Shown here in pieces: positions 52,772-60,818 of a stretch of DNA of 64,000 nucleotides. The translations under genes were made by a program, and so were the position numbers. Numbering within the stretch: position 1 is the stretch's first letter; the number at the start of each line of letters is the position of its first letter. Origin of the DNA: Burkholderia plantarii (GTDB lineage Bacteria > Pseudomonadota > Gammaproteobacteria > Burkholderiales > Burkholderiaceae); assembly GCF_001411805.1 (NCBI RefSeq), contig NZ_CP007213.1, positions 2,604,001 to 2,668,000 of the forward strand, in the 5' to 3' direction. Below the pieces are notes generated by a model. It was not told where the DNA came from. It did no database searches and was given only the letters and a program-made list of their open reading frames with translations.

Positions 52772-53956
52772 CTACAGGAACGTCCAGTTCACCCAGCCGG
52801 CGCCGGTGCGTTCCGGCGTGACCGGATAGGAGAGCGTGTAAGGCGGATCACCGACCACGTCCTCGAAGTAGGAGGTTTTCCAGAATGCCCTGCCGCTGCT
52901 GGCCGACACCAGCCGCCCGCGATGGGTGCGAATCGCGCCGCCGCCCATCGCGTCGAATTCCGTGTGGTCGGTGTGGATCTGCCGGCGCAGTGCTTCGACG
53001 CGCTCGCCCACCTCGCTGCCGGCCAGGAACCGCGTCCCCCACTCGGCCAGATAGGCGCGCGCCATCTTGTAGACGAGCTTCGGCACCGGCGCGACGTGCC
53101 GGCCGAGCCTGGCCGGATCGTACTGGCCGTCGCCGGTGGTATTGCCGGCGACCGTGCTGTGCCGCCCGCGGCACGCGTACAGCTTGTATCGCTCCGGTTG
53201 CGCCGTCTCGGTGTCGGCTTCCAGCGGGTCGCGAAGCTGGTAGCCGTCCGCCAGCGTGTCCCATTTCTTGCCCAGATGCACCGCATCGGCGCGGCCCGTC
53301 ATCGGGCCGTTCGGGCGCGGCACCAGCGCCGTGAACCCCTTGTCCAGGTGGTCCCATGCATAGACGCCCACGTAGTGCTCGACGTTGGGCGGCAGCTGGG
53401 TCAGGATCCCGTACCAGTTGCCCGGCCCCGGAACCGGATCGATCGCGAAGATATTGACGGGTATCTCGCGAGGGCCATACGCGTAGAGAAACCACGCGGC
53501 CATGATCGATTCGACGGCACCGCGGCTATGGCCGATGAAGTTGAAGCGTCGCGCGCCGCTGTCGACGGCGAGATTGGCGCCGTGCAGCGCGAGCGCGGTC
53601 GCGCTCCACGCATGCGCCGCCTCGATGTAGGAATGCTGGTTGTCCACCGACGCGTACTTGCGCGCTTCGCGCAGCAGGTCGTCCGGCACCTCGAGCGGCC
53701 CGTCGACCCGCAGCGGCTCGCAGAAGCTGCGCAGCTGCGCCCAGTCGTTGTTGCCGACGCCGCGCACGACGACGCTCGACGCGGTGCTGAACAGGTCGCC
53801 CGATATCTCGTTGTGGAGCCGCACCGGGATGTAGCCGGTCTCGGGACAGTAGATCCGCCTGTCGCTGCCGATGCGGGTCACCTCCCCCTCGTCGCGCGTG
53901 CATGCGGTCCCGCTGAAGCATACGGTGTAGGTGGCGATATCGATAGTTGTACTCAT
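52772..53956 (-). CDS. GxSxG alpha/beta-hydrolase, putative Tle-like phospholipase
   Basis: 394 residues from ATG 53956; GGAGA lies five to nine bases upstream, which favours it over ATG 53971. The nucleophile elbow is FIGHSRGAVES with S144, and the acid loop is IFAIDPVPGPGNW with D173, the arrangement of DUF2235/Tle1-like lipases (GxSRG). The N-terminus YTVCFSGTACTRDEGE is conserved-looking and contains no signal peptide. Such enzymes attack membrane phospholipids when delivered into other cells. It follows the reb-linked gene by 49 bases and precedes the PLD gene, suggesting an operon of membrane-degrading enzymes. Confidence 0.75.
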   Translation of the reverse strand: MSTTIDIATYTVCFSGTACTRDEGEVTRIGSDRRIYCPETGYIPVRLHNEISGDLFSTASSVVVRGVGNNDWAQLRSFCEPLRVDGPLEVPDDLLREARKYASVDNQHSYIEAAHAWSATALALHGANLAVDSGARRFNFIGHSRGAVESIMAAWFLYAYGPREIPVNIFAIDPVPGPGNWYGILTQLPPNVEHYVGVYAWDHLDKGFTALVPRPNGPMTGRADAVHLGKKWDTLADGYQLRDPLEADTETAQPERYKLYACRGRHSTVAGNTTGDGQYDPARLGRHVAPVPKLVYKMARAYLAEWGTRFLAGSEVGERVEALRRQIHTDHTEFDAMGGGAIRTHRGRLVSASSGRAFWKTSYFEDVVGDPPYTLSYPVTPERTGAGWVNWTFL

Positions 53957-54005
53957 TATTTCTCCGGCCATCGTGCTGGGGAATCGGCGCCGTGCGCCGC
54001 GTGCG

Positions 54006-54632
54006 CTACGTGCCCTTCTTGTCCAGCAGCGCCTGGTACTTCTGCAGGCTCTCGTCGATCTTGTCGAGCGCGATGCCGGCGGCCTCGCCTTCGATCGCCT
54101 CGGCGGCGCCGGCGACGATCGCCGCGGTCGCGACGAACAGGTCCGTCAACAGCAGCCCCACCGCGTCCATCGCCATGCCGGGCACGTCCTCGTCGACGGT
54201 CTTCTGCGCGAGATCCTTCATCAGCACGCTCTTGCCCGCGATCGCCAGCGAGGTGGTGGCCTCGAAGTAGTTGGCCGCCGCCTGCGCGACCACGCCCCCC
54301 GCCTGCGAGATCATCATGTTCGGGCCGACGGCGATCTGCGTCGTCGCGTAGGACGCCGCCTCCGCGTTGATCGCCTGCACGGTCTGCAGCGCGGAACCGC
54401 CGCCGCCGGCCGGCGCCGTCATCGAGGGCGCCTTCAGCGCATCGGTGAACCTGCGCAGCCGGTTCGCCGGCCAGCCGCGCCCGCTGCCCTTCTGCGCCGC
54501 GGCGGGCGGCACGACCTCGGCCGGCGTCACGGCCTGGGCGGCATCGGTTGCGGCGTTTGCCGGGCTTGCCGCTTTCGGCGGCGTCGGCGGCGCGCCATCG
54601 GTGCGTCCGCCCAAAAGACCTTTCATGTTCAT
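54006..54632 (-). CDS. Reb-operon-associated membrane-active-looking protein, unknown
   Basis: 208 residues from ATG 54632 (ATG 54626 possible). No clear family. Residues 1-70 are Pro/Ala-rich and disordered. Residues about 80-190 are Ala/Val-rich helices (QAGGVVAQAAANYFEATTSLAI, LLLTDLFVATAAIVAGAAEAI) reminiscent in composition of RebB proteins but without the DAVTQ-NV motif. It is placed 47 bases after a rebB-like gene and 49 before the lipase. Possible roles: R-body accessory, chaperone or immunity protein for the lipase. Confidence 0.65.
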   Translation of the reverse strand: MNMKGLLGGRTDGAPPTPPKAASPANAATDAAQAVTPAEVVPPAAAQKGSGRGWPANRLRRFTDALKAPSMTAPAGGGGSALQTVQAINAEAASYATTQIAVGPNMMISQAGGVVAQAAANYFEATTSLAIAGKSVLMKDLAQKTVDEDVPGMAMDAVGLLLTDLFVATAAIVAGAAEAIEGEAAGIALDKIDESLQKYQALLDKKGT

Positions 54633-54679
54633 GGTTCAGATATCCCCAGAGTCATCGCGTGCGGGTGCGTGGAACCCGT

Positions 54680-54955
54680 CTACTTGCCGTCCTTCCCGGT
54701 GGGCGGCGTGCCGCCCGATGCGCCCTTCGGCGACGCCTCGACCGACAGGATCATGGCCACCGCCTTCGACACCACGGCGTTGGAAATCTGGTTCAACGCC
54801 GCCTGCTGCTGCGTCATGTTCTGCGCCGAAATGCCGACTGCCTGGCTGAACATCTGGTAAAGCGTGCCCAATGCCTGGGCCGGGGATCCCGCGACGACGT
54901 TGACGTTGGTCTGCGTCACCGCATCGGTTACCTGCTCATTGACTTTGTCTGCCAC
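54680..54955 (-). CDS. RebB-family R-body protein (paralogue 4)
   Basis: 91 residues from GTG 54955, supported by AGGAGG four bases upstream; the upstream extension of the frame is non-coding in character. It contains the RebB signature VTDAVTQTNVNVVAGSPAQA followed by LGTLYQMFSQAVGI. RebB proteins polymerise into R-bodies, coiled ribbons that extend and rupture membranes. It differs from the three others (at 56764-58092) in having Ala-Gly-Ser in place of GEAPA. It is 115 bases after the sigma-factor gene on the same strand. Confidence 0.85.
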   Translation of the reverse strand: MADKVNEQVTDAVTQTNVNVVAGSPAQALGTLYQMFSQAVGISAQNMTQQQAALNQISNAVVSKAVAMILSVEASPKGASGGTPPTGKDGK

Positions 54956-55070
54956 GAGGCCTCCTGAGATCTCGGCTCCGACATGCGATGGAAGAAGCGG
55001 GCGGGCCGGCAGGCCGAGCGACGCCGCGTATGCCGTTAGGAACGCGGCCTGCCGGTGTTCGTGAACGCGC

Positions 55071-55628
55071 TCAGGCAAGTTCGTCGCGCAACTTCTTGCG
55101 CAGCAGCTCGACGCGTTTTCTGGCAAGCGGCTCGTTGATGCCGAGCGTCGCCGCGATGTGCAGATAGGGCCGCTCCTCCTCGAACTTCAGCGTGAACAGC
55201 TGCTGCTGATGCGGCGGCAGCGCGGACAGCGCCTGCTCGAGACGCAGCAGCTGCTGCCTGAGCAACAACTGCTGTTCCGCCGACGGCGTATGGCCGGCCA
55301 GCTCGACGGCGTGATCGTCGTCCCAGCCCGGGTCGAATTCGAGCAGGCCGTTCTCGCGCAGGCGGCGTCGCGCGCCGTCGAGGAACGCGTGGTTCAGCGC
55401 CAGGAAGAGAAAGCCGGACAGGTTCCGGACGCGTTCGGGCGTACGCTGCAGATAGATGTGGACCTTCAGTGCGGTGTCGGACAGCAGCTCGTCGGCACGG
55501 TGAATGTCACCCTTGCACAACAGGCGCGCGCGACGCCGCAATTTCCCCTGCATTTCCCGCCAGGTGCGATCAAGCTGCTGGGCCGGGGTCTCGGGCGGCG
55601 GAGCAGCGTGCTGGTTCGAAGTGGTCAT
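55071..55628 (-). CDS. RNA polymerase sigma factor (sigma-70 family, short two-domain type)
   Basis: 185 residues from ATG 55628 (an in-frame GTG at 55691 would add 21). Region 2-like segment: RRARLLCKGDIHRADELLSDTALKVH, then LSGFLFLALNHAFLDGARRRL. Region 4-like segment: LPPHQQQLFTLKFEEERPYLHIAATLGINEPLARKRVELLRKKL. No region 3, so ECF-like in layout. It heads the minus-strand run rebB-54006 gene-lipase-PLD and is divergent from the Crp/Fnr gene. It probably directs transcription of the reb genes. Confidence 0.82.
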   Translation of the reverse strand: MTTSNQHAAPPPETPAQQLDRTWREMQGKLRRRARLLCKGDIHRADELLSDTALKVHIYLQRTPERVRNLSGFLFLALNHAFLDGARRRLRENGLLEFDPGWDDDHAVELAGHTPSAEQQLLLRQQLLRLEQALSALPPHQQQLFTLKFEEERPYLHIAATLGINEPLARKRVELLRKKLRDELA

Positions 55629-55735
55629 CCCGTGCGTTCCGTTTTTATTGGGAAACACAGAATCGATTCGACGCCGCAAATCGGCTGTCACCGGCGTAAC
55701 AAGCTCATTTCGATATTCGTTTTGTGTAAATTTTG

Positions 55736-55749
55736 TTGATTACCATTAC
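55736..55749. promoter_or_regulatory. Candidate Crp/Fnr-type half-conserved site in the divergent sigma/Crp gap
   Basis: TTGAT-N4-ATTAC within the AT-rich part (55720-55775) of the 387-base gap 55629-56015: one arm matches the FNR/CRP-type TTGAT-N4-ATCAA consensus and the other is degenerate. The gap separates the sigma factor gene from the Crp/Fnr gene and contains no other gene. Confidence 0.3.
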
Positions 55750-56015
55750 ATAACTTTTTAATTCCGGCATAACCCGTTCGCCGTTTCCAGGCGCGCCGCC
55801 GGACGTGAACCACGGCCTTGCGATGAACGAGAACGACTGCCGCCGCGAGGCGTTCGCGCGCCGGCGCGCTGCGGCCCAGGTTGCCCGGGCAGTGCCGCCA
55901 GGCGCGGCCTGCTCGCCGGCTGGTTCGCCATTTTCCTCATTCATTTTTCACACCGTGCCAAAGGCAGCGTTTTTCGCTAGGTGGCTGCACCGTCAAACAA
56001 CCTCGCACGGAAAAC

Positions 56016-56690
56016 ATGCCTGCCCCCGCTGACGTTCAAACGCTGCGTGACATATCGATACTCCACGGACTTCCCGAAAGCCTGCTCATCCATATCGAGC
56101 GGCATGCCACGCACTGGCCCGAGCACGGCAACCGTTTGCTTTTCTTCAAGGGCGACCCCGGCGACTTCATCGCGTTCGTGCATCGCGGCCGCATCTACAA
56201 GACCTTGCATGAGCCGGGCGGGCGCGAAATCATCCTCGGCCACTCGATGCCGGGCGAACTCGTCGACGAGAGCGCGCTGATTCACGCGCACCGGCGCAGC
56301 TTCACGGCCCAGCTGAGCCCCGACTGCCGCATTTCGCTGCTGCATCGCCAGCATTTCGCGCCGCTGCGCGCCAACGCGGACCTGATGGCGCGCATCCACG
56401 AGCAGCTGTGCCGGCACATCCAGCAACTGAGCGACTTCGTCGAATCGGCGTGCCTGTACCGGCTCGACGCCAGGGTCGCGCGCCATCTGTTGAACCGCGT
56501 GCAGGAGGGAGATCTCGAGGTGCCGCTGCCGGAGAACCAGAGCATCCTCGCCGCGATGCTCAACGCCAGCCGGCCGCGCTTGAACAGCAGCCTGCAGAAG
56601 ATGCAGCGCGACGGGCTGATCCGGCTTCACGACCACGGCGTGACGATCGAGAAGCCGGATCTGCTCCGGTACATCGTCGATGCCAATTGA
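56016..56690 (+). CDS. Crp/Fnr-family transcription regulator
   Basis: 224 residues from ATG 56016. The N-terminal cyclic-nucleotide-binding fold includes LLFFKGDPGDFIAFVHRGRIY and PGELVDESALIHAHRRSFTAQ, where GEL and the RS pair line up with the cAMP-contact residues of Crp. The C-terminal helix-turn-helix reads ENQSILAAMLNASRPRLNSSL. The N-terminal cysteine cluster of FNR is absent, so oxygen sensing by iron-sulfur is unlikely. It lies between the two rebB groups and probably regulates them with the sigma factor. Confidence 0.85.
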   Translation: MPAPADVQTLRDISILHGLPESLLIHIERHATHWPEHGNRLLFFKGDPGDFIAFVHRGRIYKTLHEPGGREIILGHSMPGELVDESALIHAHRRSFTAQLSPDCRISLLHRQHFAPLRANADLMARIHEQLCRHIQQLSDFVESACLYRLDARVARHLLNRVQEGDLEVPLPENQSILAAMLNASRPRLNSSLQKMQRDGLIRLHDHGVTIEKPDLLRYIVDAN

Positions 56691-56763
56691 CGCGCCCGCC
56701 CGCACGTGAGTCGTGCGGCAGCACGGGGGAACGGCGCGCCGACGCGGCGGCGCGCGGTGAAGC

Positions 56764-57087
56764 TCAGCCGCGCCAGCGGCTGATCGCGCTCACCAGCTGC
56801 GCGACGGCGGCCAGCTGCGATGAAACGTTGTCGCTCGATGCGCGTGCCGCGCTGGCCGCGCCCACCGGCGAGCCGGCGTAGAGCTGCATGACGCCGACGG
56901 TCGTGGCCGCGAGGTTGGACATCGCCTGATTCGCCTGCATCTGCACCGCGTTGTGCAGCATGATCGACGACGCATGGCTGTTCGACTGCATGAGCGTGCC
57001 CAGCGCCACGGCGGGCGCTTCGCCCACCACCTTGACGTTGGCCTGCGTGACGGCATCGGTGATCGCGGCAGAGACGTGTTCCGGCAT
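56764..57087 (-). CDS. RebB-family R-body protein (paralogue 3)
   Basis: 107 residues from ATG 57087 (AGGAGC seven bases upstream). RebB signature AITDAVTQANVKVVGEAPAV followed by ALGTLMQSNSH. The region after is Ala/Gln/Met-rich helix. The C-terminus is longer than its paralogues and ends basic (SAISRWRG). It lacks N-terminal cysteines. It is last in the 58.9-56.8 kb minus-strand group and convergent with the Crp/Fnr gene. Confidence 0.88.
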   Translation of the reverse strand: MPEHVSAAITDAVTQANVKVVGEAPAVALGTLMQSNSHASSIMLHNAVQMQANQAMSNLAATTVGVMQLYAGSPVGAASAARASSDNVSSQLAAVAQLVSAISRWRG

Positions 57088-57280
57088 GTGGTTGCTCCTG
57101 ATTGGGTCGCCGTCGCGGCAGGGGCGCGGCGAAAGCGTGAATGGGGCGGTTGGCGGCGCGCGACGCGCGGCGCCGTCGATGCGTCGCGGGCGCTCGCCGC
57201 CGCGCGCATCGGCACGGCGCCGGGCACCGGGCGGCCGCCGGGATCGGGGCCGCCGCCCGGCGTCGGCGCCGGGTCAAGCG

Positions 57281-57637
57281 TCAGACAAGCGCCTTGCCGA
57301 GCGCGAGCACGTCGGCCAGCACGGACAGCACGCCGCTCGAGCCGATCTCCGTCGCGGCGGCGCCGGCGCTGGCCGACCCGAGCGTGTAGAGCTGCATCGT
57401 GCCGACGTTGGTCGAGGTCGGCAGCTGCACCGCCGACTGCGACTGCTGCTGCACCGCGTTCTCGAACAGCACGCTCAGCGAATGGCTCTGGGCCTGGTAC
57501 AGCGAGCCCGTCGCCATCGCCGGCGCTTCGCCGACCACCTTGACGTTGGTCTGCGTGACCGCGTCGGTGATCGCGGCGTTGACCCCGCATGCCTTGCAGT
57601 TGCAGGGGGTCGGCGTGGGGGTGGTCGTATCGCCCAT
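57281..57637 (-). CDS. RebB-family R-body protein (paralogue 2, Cys-rich N-terminus)
   Basis: 118 residues from ATG 57637. The Thr/Pro-rich start is followed by C-N-C-K-A-C (CxCxxC), then the signature AITDAVTQTNVKVVGEAPAM and ATGSLYQAQSHSLSVLFENA. It is close to paralogue 1 along most of its length (LYT, TNVGTMQLYT, AAATEIG), showing recent duplication. The three cysteines could cross-link or bind metal in the ribbon. Confidence 0.9.
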   Translation of the reverse strand: MGDTTTPTPTPCNCKACGVNAAITDAVTQTNVKVVGEAPAMATGSLYQAQSHSLSVLFENAVQQQSQSAVQLPTSTNVGTMQLYTLGSASAGAAATEIGSSGVLSVLADVLALGKALV

Positions 57638-57756
57638 GGTGTTTCTCCTGGTTCGCGGACGGGCGCCGTATCGAAGCGGCGCGGCACGTCCTGTCGGTTG
57701 CTCCGGAACGCCGCACGGCCCCTCTCGTCAGGTGCCGGCGGCCATGCGGTGACGCC

Positions 57757-58092
57757 TTAGCCGTTGGTCATCGCCTTGCCGAGCGCGATCACGTCGGCCA
57801 GCACGGAGATGATCCCGTTCGCGCCGATTTCGGTGGCCGCCGCGCCCGCGCTTTCCGGCCCGATCGTGTAGAGCTGCATCGTCCCCACGTTCGTCGACGT
57901 CTGCGACTGGATCGCGGCCTGCGATTGCTGCTGCACCGCGTTCTCGAACAGGATGCTCAGCGAATGGCTCTGGGCCTGGTACAGCGAGCCCATCGCCATT
58001 GCCGGCGCTTCCCCGACCACCTTGACGTTGACCTGCGTGACCGCATCGGTAATCGCGGGATTGACCTGGCACACTTGGCACGTATCAGTCAT
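57757..58092 (-). CDS. RebB-family R-body protein (paralogue 1, CxxC N-terminus)
   Basis: 111 residues from ATG 58092 (AAGGAGC upstream). N-terminus MTDTCQVCQVNP has CxxC, then AITDAVTQVNVKVVGEAPAM and MGSLYQAQSHSLSILFENA. Nearly the same as paralogue 2 beyond residue 15. R-body ribbons in other bacteria are built from two or more RebB-like subunits, so the pair is probably the main structural protein. Confidence 0.9.
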   Translation of the reverse strand: MTDTCQVCQVNPAITDAVTQVNVKVVGEAPAMAMGSLYQAQSHSLSILFENAVQQQSQAAIQSQTSTNVGTMQLYTIGPESAGAAATEIGANGIISVLADVIALGKAMTNG

Positions 58093-58180
58093 TTGTAGCT
58101 CCTTGCTTCACGTTGTTGAGAAGTCGCACGTCGGGGCCGGCCGGGTTCCGCGATCTGGCGTCGGCCGCATGACCCGCGTG

Positions 58181-58900
58181 CTAATCCATGGACGCGGCAT
58201 CGGGGGCGTCGTGAACGTCGGCGGCCGCATGCGATGCGCTCGCCTTGGTCGATGCGCCCGCTCCGGATGCTTCGGCCGCTCCGGATGCTTCGGCCGCGTC
58301 GGTCGCGGCGATCACTTCGGTCGCGGCGATCACGTCGGCCGCCTCGATCACCGCCGGCAACTCGGTCAGGACCACGCCGAAGCTGTGCAGCCGCGCGTCC
58401 AGCGCGTCGAGCCGCGCCGCGAGCGAATCGAAGTACTGCCGGAAGCAGGCTTCGATTTCCTGCCGGATCAGGCCCGTCAGCTGTTCGCCGATCAAGGTCA
58501 GCGCCTGGCGCGTGCTGTCCTGGATCTCGGCCGCGCCGGCGGCCCCGGCGTCTTCGGCCGACTCCTGCGCGTCGAGCACGCCGGCCACCTTCTGCTGCTC
58601 CGATGCCAGCATGTCGAGCGTCGTCTCGTTCTGCGTGTCGATCGTCTGCAGGATGCCGCGCATCTTCTCGTAGGCCTTCTGCTGGTTCAGCTGCAGGAAA
58701 TGCCTGACCTGCTCGCGCGCTTCCCGCCGCGTTTTCAAGCGCGGCAGCGGCGGGTTCGCGGCGGCGGCCGGCGCGGCCGCGGCGGCGCCGCGGCCGGGCA
58801 GCCGCTCGAGCAGCGCTTTTTCCTCGCTCGCTTCGAGCGGCCGTCCCAGCCGCTTCTCCGCGAACTGCCGCAGCAGTGGATCGAGTGCGTCCTGGCTCAT
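58181..58900 (-). CDS. Coiled-coil protein heading the reb group, unknown
   Basis: 239 residues from ATG 58900. No family recognised. The N-terminal ~35 residues look like a helical docking element (LLRQFAEKRLGRPLEASEEKALLERL). Residues about 55-165 form a long amphipathic coiled coil (REQVRHFLQLNQQKAYEKMRG, LDMLASEQQKVAGVLDAQE, LIRQEIEACFRQYFDSLAARL). The C-terminal ~55 residues are Ala/Glu/Asp/Ser low complexity. There is no signal or membrane segment. It is 88 bases before the first rebB gene and probably co-transcribed. Possible role: assembly or regulatory partner of the ribbons. Confidence 0.7.
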   Translation of the reverse strand: MSQDALDPLLRQFAEKRLGRPLEASEEKALLERLPGRGAAAAAPAAAANPPLPRLKTRREAREQVRHFLQLNQQKAYEKMRGILQTIDTQNETTLDMLASEQQKVAGVLDAQESAEDAGAAGAAEIQDSTRQALTLIGEQLTGLIRQEIEACFRQYFDSLAARLDALDARLHSFGVVLTELPAVIEAADVIAATEVIAATDAAEASGAAEASGAGASTKASASHAAADVHDAPDAASMD

Positions 58901-59665
58901 GGTTCACACCTCCCTGTCGGCGCGCGGCGCCGCGGCGCCGTGGTGGTCGTGCTGCAATGGATTTCGCATGGGGTTCTCCCGGGAATGGATGTGCGGCGGC
59001 CCGGCCGGAAATTTCGGCAGGACCGTTGCAAGGACGAACCGTGCGATGGGTCCGTGAAATCGATCGGCCGCGTCGGGAGCGTGATCACGTTCGTGCATCG
59101 CGGGCGGCGTCGGGTTCCGCGCACGCGCCGCGTTCACCGTGCCTCGAGCCGCCGGCTTCCATTTGATCTGGATTCCCTACGATACGAGAGCCGCGGTTCG
59201 GCGCGAGCGCGCCCCGACACGCATCGACTGCCTTCCCGCGCCCGGGATTCCGTGCCTCGCCGCATCGCCGGCATGATGGATTCGTATTGAAACGCCGGAC
59301 ACCGAAGCCAATGATTCATTGAACAATCGATTTCACGATTTTCAAATCCCGCCAACCCCGGAATTATCTGAAGCAGTACGTTGCAGCAGATATTCCGAAA
59401 CTCGACCGCCATCGCAACCAATCGGCCCAAACCCTTGCCACGCAAGGCCAGGCGGCCCACCAACCGCCATTCCAAACCGCCATTCATTTTGTTATTTTTC
59501 GATTTCACGGTTCTCATTTGTATTCCTGAATTGATACTAAATCGACTGAATCGGACGCCCCTATAATCCGCCCCGTGCCTCGCAAAACCGCCTTCCCCCG
59601 GCACGGCATTCACGCCGGCGGGCACCGCGCATCTGCATGTCAACGTCTCAATCACGGAGTGTGAT
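58901..59665. other. 765-base divergent intergenic region, AT-rich toward the right
   Basis: It separates the reb group (minus) from the rhizobitoxine-like operon (plus). 58901-59280 is GC-rich without a credible gene. 59285-59580 is markedly AT-richer than the surroundings, as at promoters or junctions of transferred DNA. Confidence 0.6.
59562..59567 (+). promoter_or_regulatory. Candidate -10 element of the rhizobitoxine-like operon
   Basis: TATAAT, exact sigma-70 -10 consensus, about 100 bases before the aminotransferase ATG in an AT-rich stretch. No good -35 is found at 16-18 bases; the nearest TTGATA (59531-59536) is 25 bases upstream, so an activator is likely needed. Confidence 0.45.
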
Positions 59666-60817
59666 ATGTCGGGACAGCATCATTTTCTTATGACCCCGGG
59701 CCCGCTGGCCCTGAGCGACGAAGTCAAGGCGCAGATGCAGTTCGACATGGGCTCGCGCGACGCCAGTTTCAAGCACATCACGGCATCGGTGCGCGAGCGG
59801 CTGCTCGACCTGATCGACGGCACCGGCACCCATTCGGTGGTGCCGATCCAGGGCAGCGGCTCCTACGGCATGGAGGCCGCGCTCGCCTCGTTCGTCGCGG
59901 CCGGCGACCGGCCGCTCGTCTGCATCAACGGCATCTACGGCGAGCGCATCCTGAAGATCCTGCGGCTGCGCGGCGTGCAGGCCGTGAGCATGACCACGCC
60001 GAGCGACCAGCCGCTGTCGGTCGCCGACGTCGCCGCGCAGCTCGTGAAGGATCCCGCGATCACCCACCTCTGCTTCGTGCATTGCGAAACCACCACCGGC
60101 GTGCTCAATCCGCTCGACGCGCTGGTGGCGCTGGCCCGCCGGCACGGCGTGCTCAGCATCGTCGACGCGATGAGTTCGTTCGGCGCCACCGACATCAGCG
60201 CGCGGCGCACCGCGTTCGACGTGCTGGTGACCTCGAGCAACAAGTGCATCGAGGGGCCGCCCGGCGTGGCCTTCGTGTTCGCCTCGCGCGAGCTGCTGAC
60301 GCGCCGCGCCGAGCCGGTGAATTCGTTCGTGCTCGACGTGCGCGACCAGTGGCGCAGCTTCGAGCAGACCGACGAGTGGCGCTCCACGCCGCCCACCCAT
60401 GTGATCCAGGCCTGCGCGAAGGCACTCGAAGTGCTGGCCCGCGAGGGCGTGCAGCGGCGCGGCGAACGCTATGCGGCGGTGCGCGACGAGATCGTGCGCG
60501 CCACCGAACGCTACGCCACGCCGCTGCTCGACGCGCAGGTGCGCTCGCCGGTATGCCTGACGCTCAGGGCCGAGGGCGTGATCGACACGCAGCAGGATTT
60601 CGACGCGCTCTACGCGCACCTGGCCAATTACAACCTCTACATCTACTCGAAGCTGCACCTGCCCACGCGCAGCTTCCGGATCGGCTGCATCGGCTCGATC
60701 CGGCCGGCCTGGATCCAGCTGCTGTCCACCGCGTTTCGCGACTTCTTCGCCGCGGCCGAGCCCGCGCGGAAAGCGCGCCTTCATCCCGAAGCCGAATTCG
60801 TCAAAGAGGCCCTGTGA
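59666..60817 (+). CDS. Class V PLP aminotransferase, RtxA N-terminal-domain-like (serinol-forming)
   Basis: 383 residues, ATG 59666 (GGAG upstream). Class V/2-aminoethylphosphonate-transaminase-like fold: FLMTPGPLALSDEV at the start, IQGSGSYGMEAAL, VDAMSSFGA, and the PLP lysine in TSSNKCIEGPPG (K193). In the rhizobitoxine pathway of Bradyrhizobium the N-terminal half of RtxA is reported to make serinol from dihydroxyacetone phosphate. The next gene matches the other half of RtxA and the one after matches RtxC, which gives the assignment. On its own it could be any transaminase of the family. Confidence 0.75.
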   Translation: MSGQHHFLMTPGPLALSDEVKAQMQFDMGSRDASFKHITASVRERLLDLIDGTGTHSVVPIQGSGSYGMEAALASFVAAGDRPLVCINGIYGERILKILRLRGVQAVSMTTPSDQPLSVADVAAQLVKDPAITHLCFVHCETTTGVLNPLDALVALARRHGVLSIVDAMSSFGATDISARRTAFDVLVTSSNKCIEGPPGVAFVFASRELLTRRAEPVNSFVLDVRDQWRSFEQTDEWRSTPPTHVIQACAKALEVLAREGVQRRGERYAAVRDEIVRATERYATPLLDAQVRSPVCLTLRAEGVIDTQQDFDALYAHLANYNLYIYSKLHLPTRSFRIGCIGSIRPAWIQLLSTAFRDFFAAAEPARKARLHPEAEFVKEAL

Positions 60818-60818
60818 C

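Noticed and set aside
54006..54632. Considered as a fifth RebB paralogue
   Set aside because: Helical and Ala-rich but lacks the DAVTQ-NVxVVG motif; kept as reb-associated unknown.
58951..58972. Possible sigma-54 promoter on the minus strand upstream of the coiled-coil/reb group
   Set aside because: The -12 TTGC is present but the invariant -24 GG is GC; not supportable.
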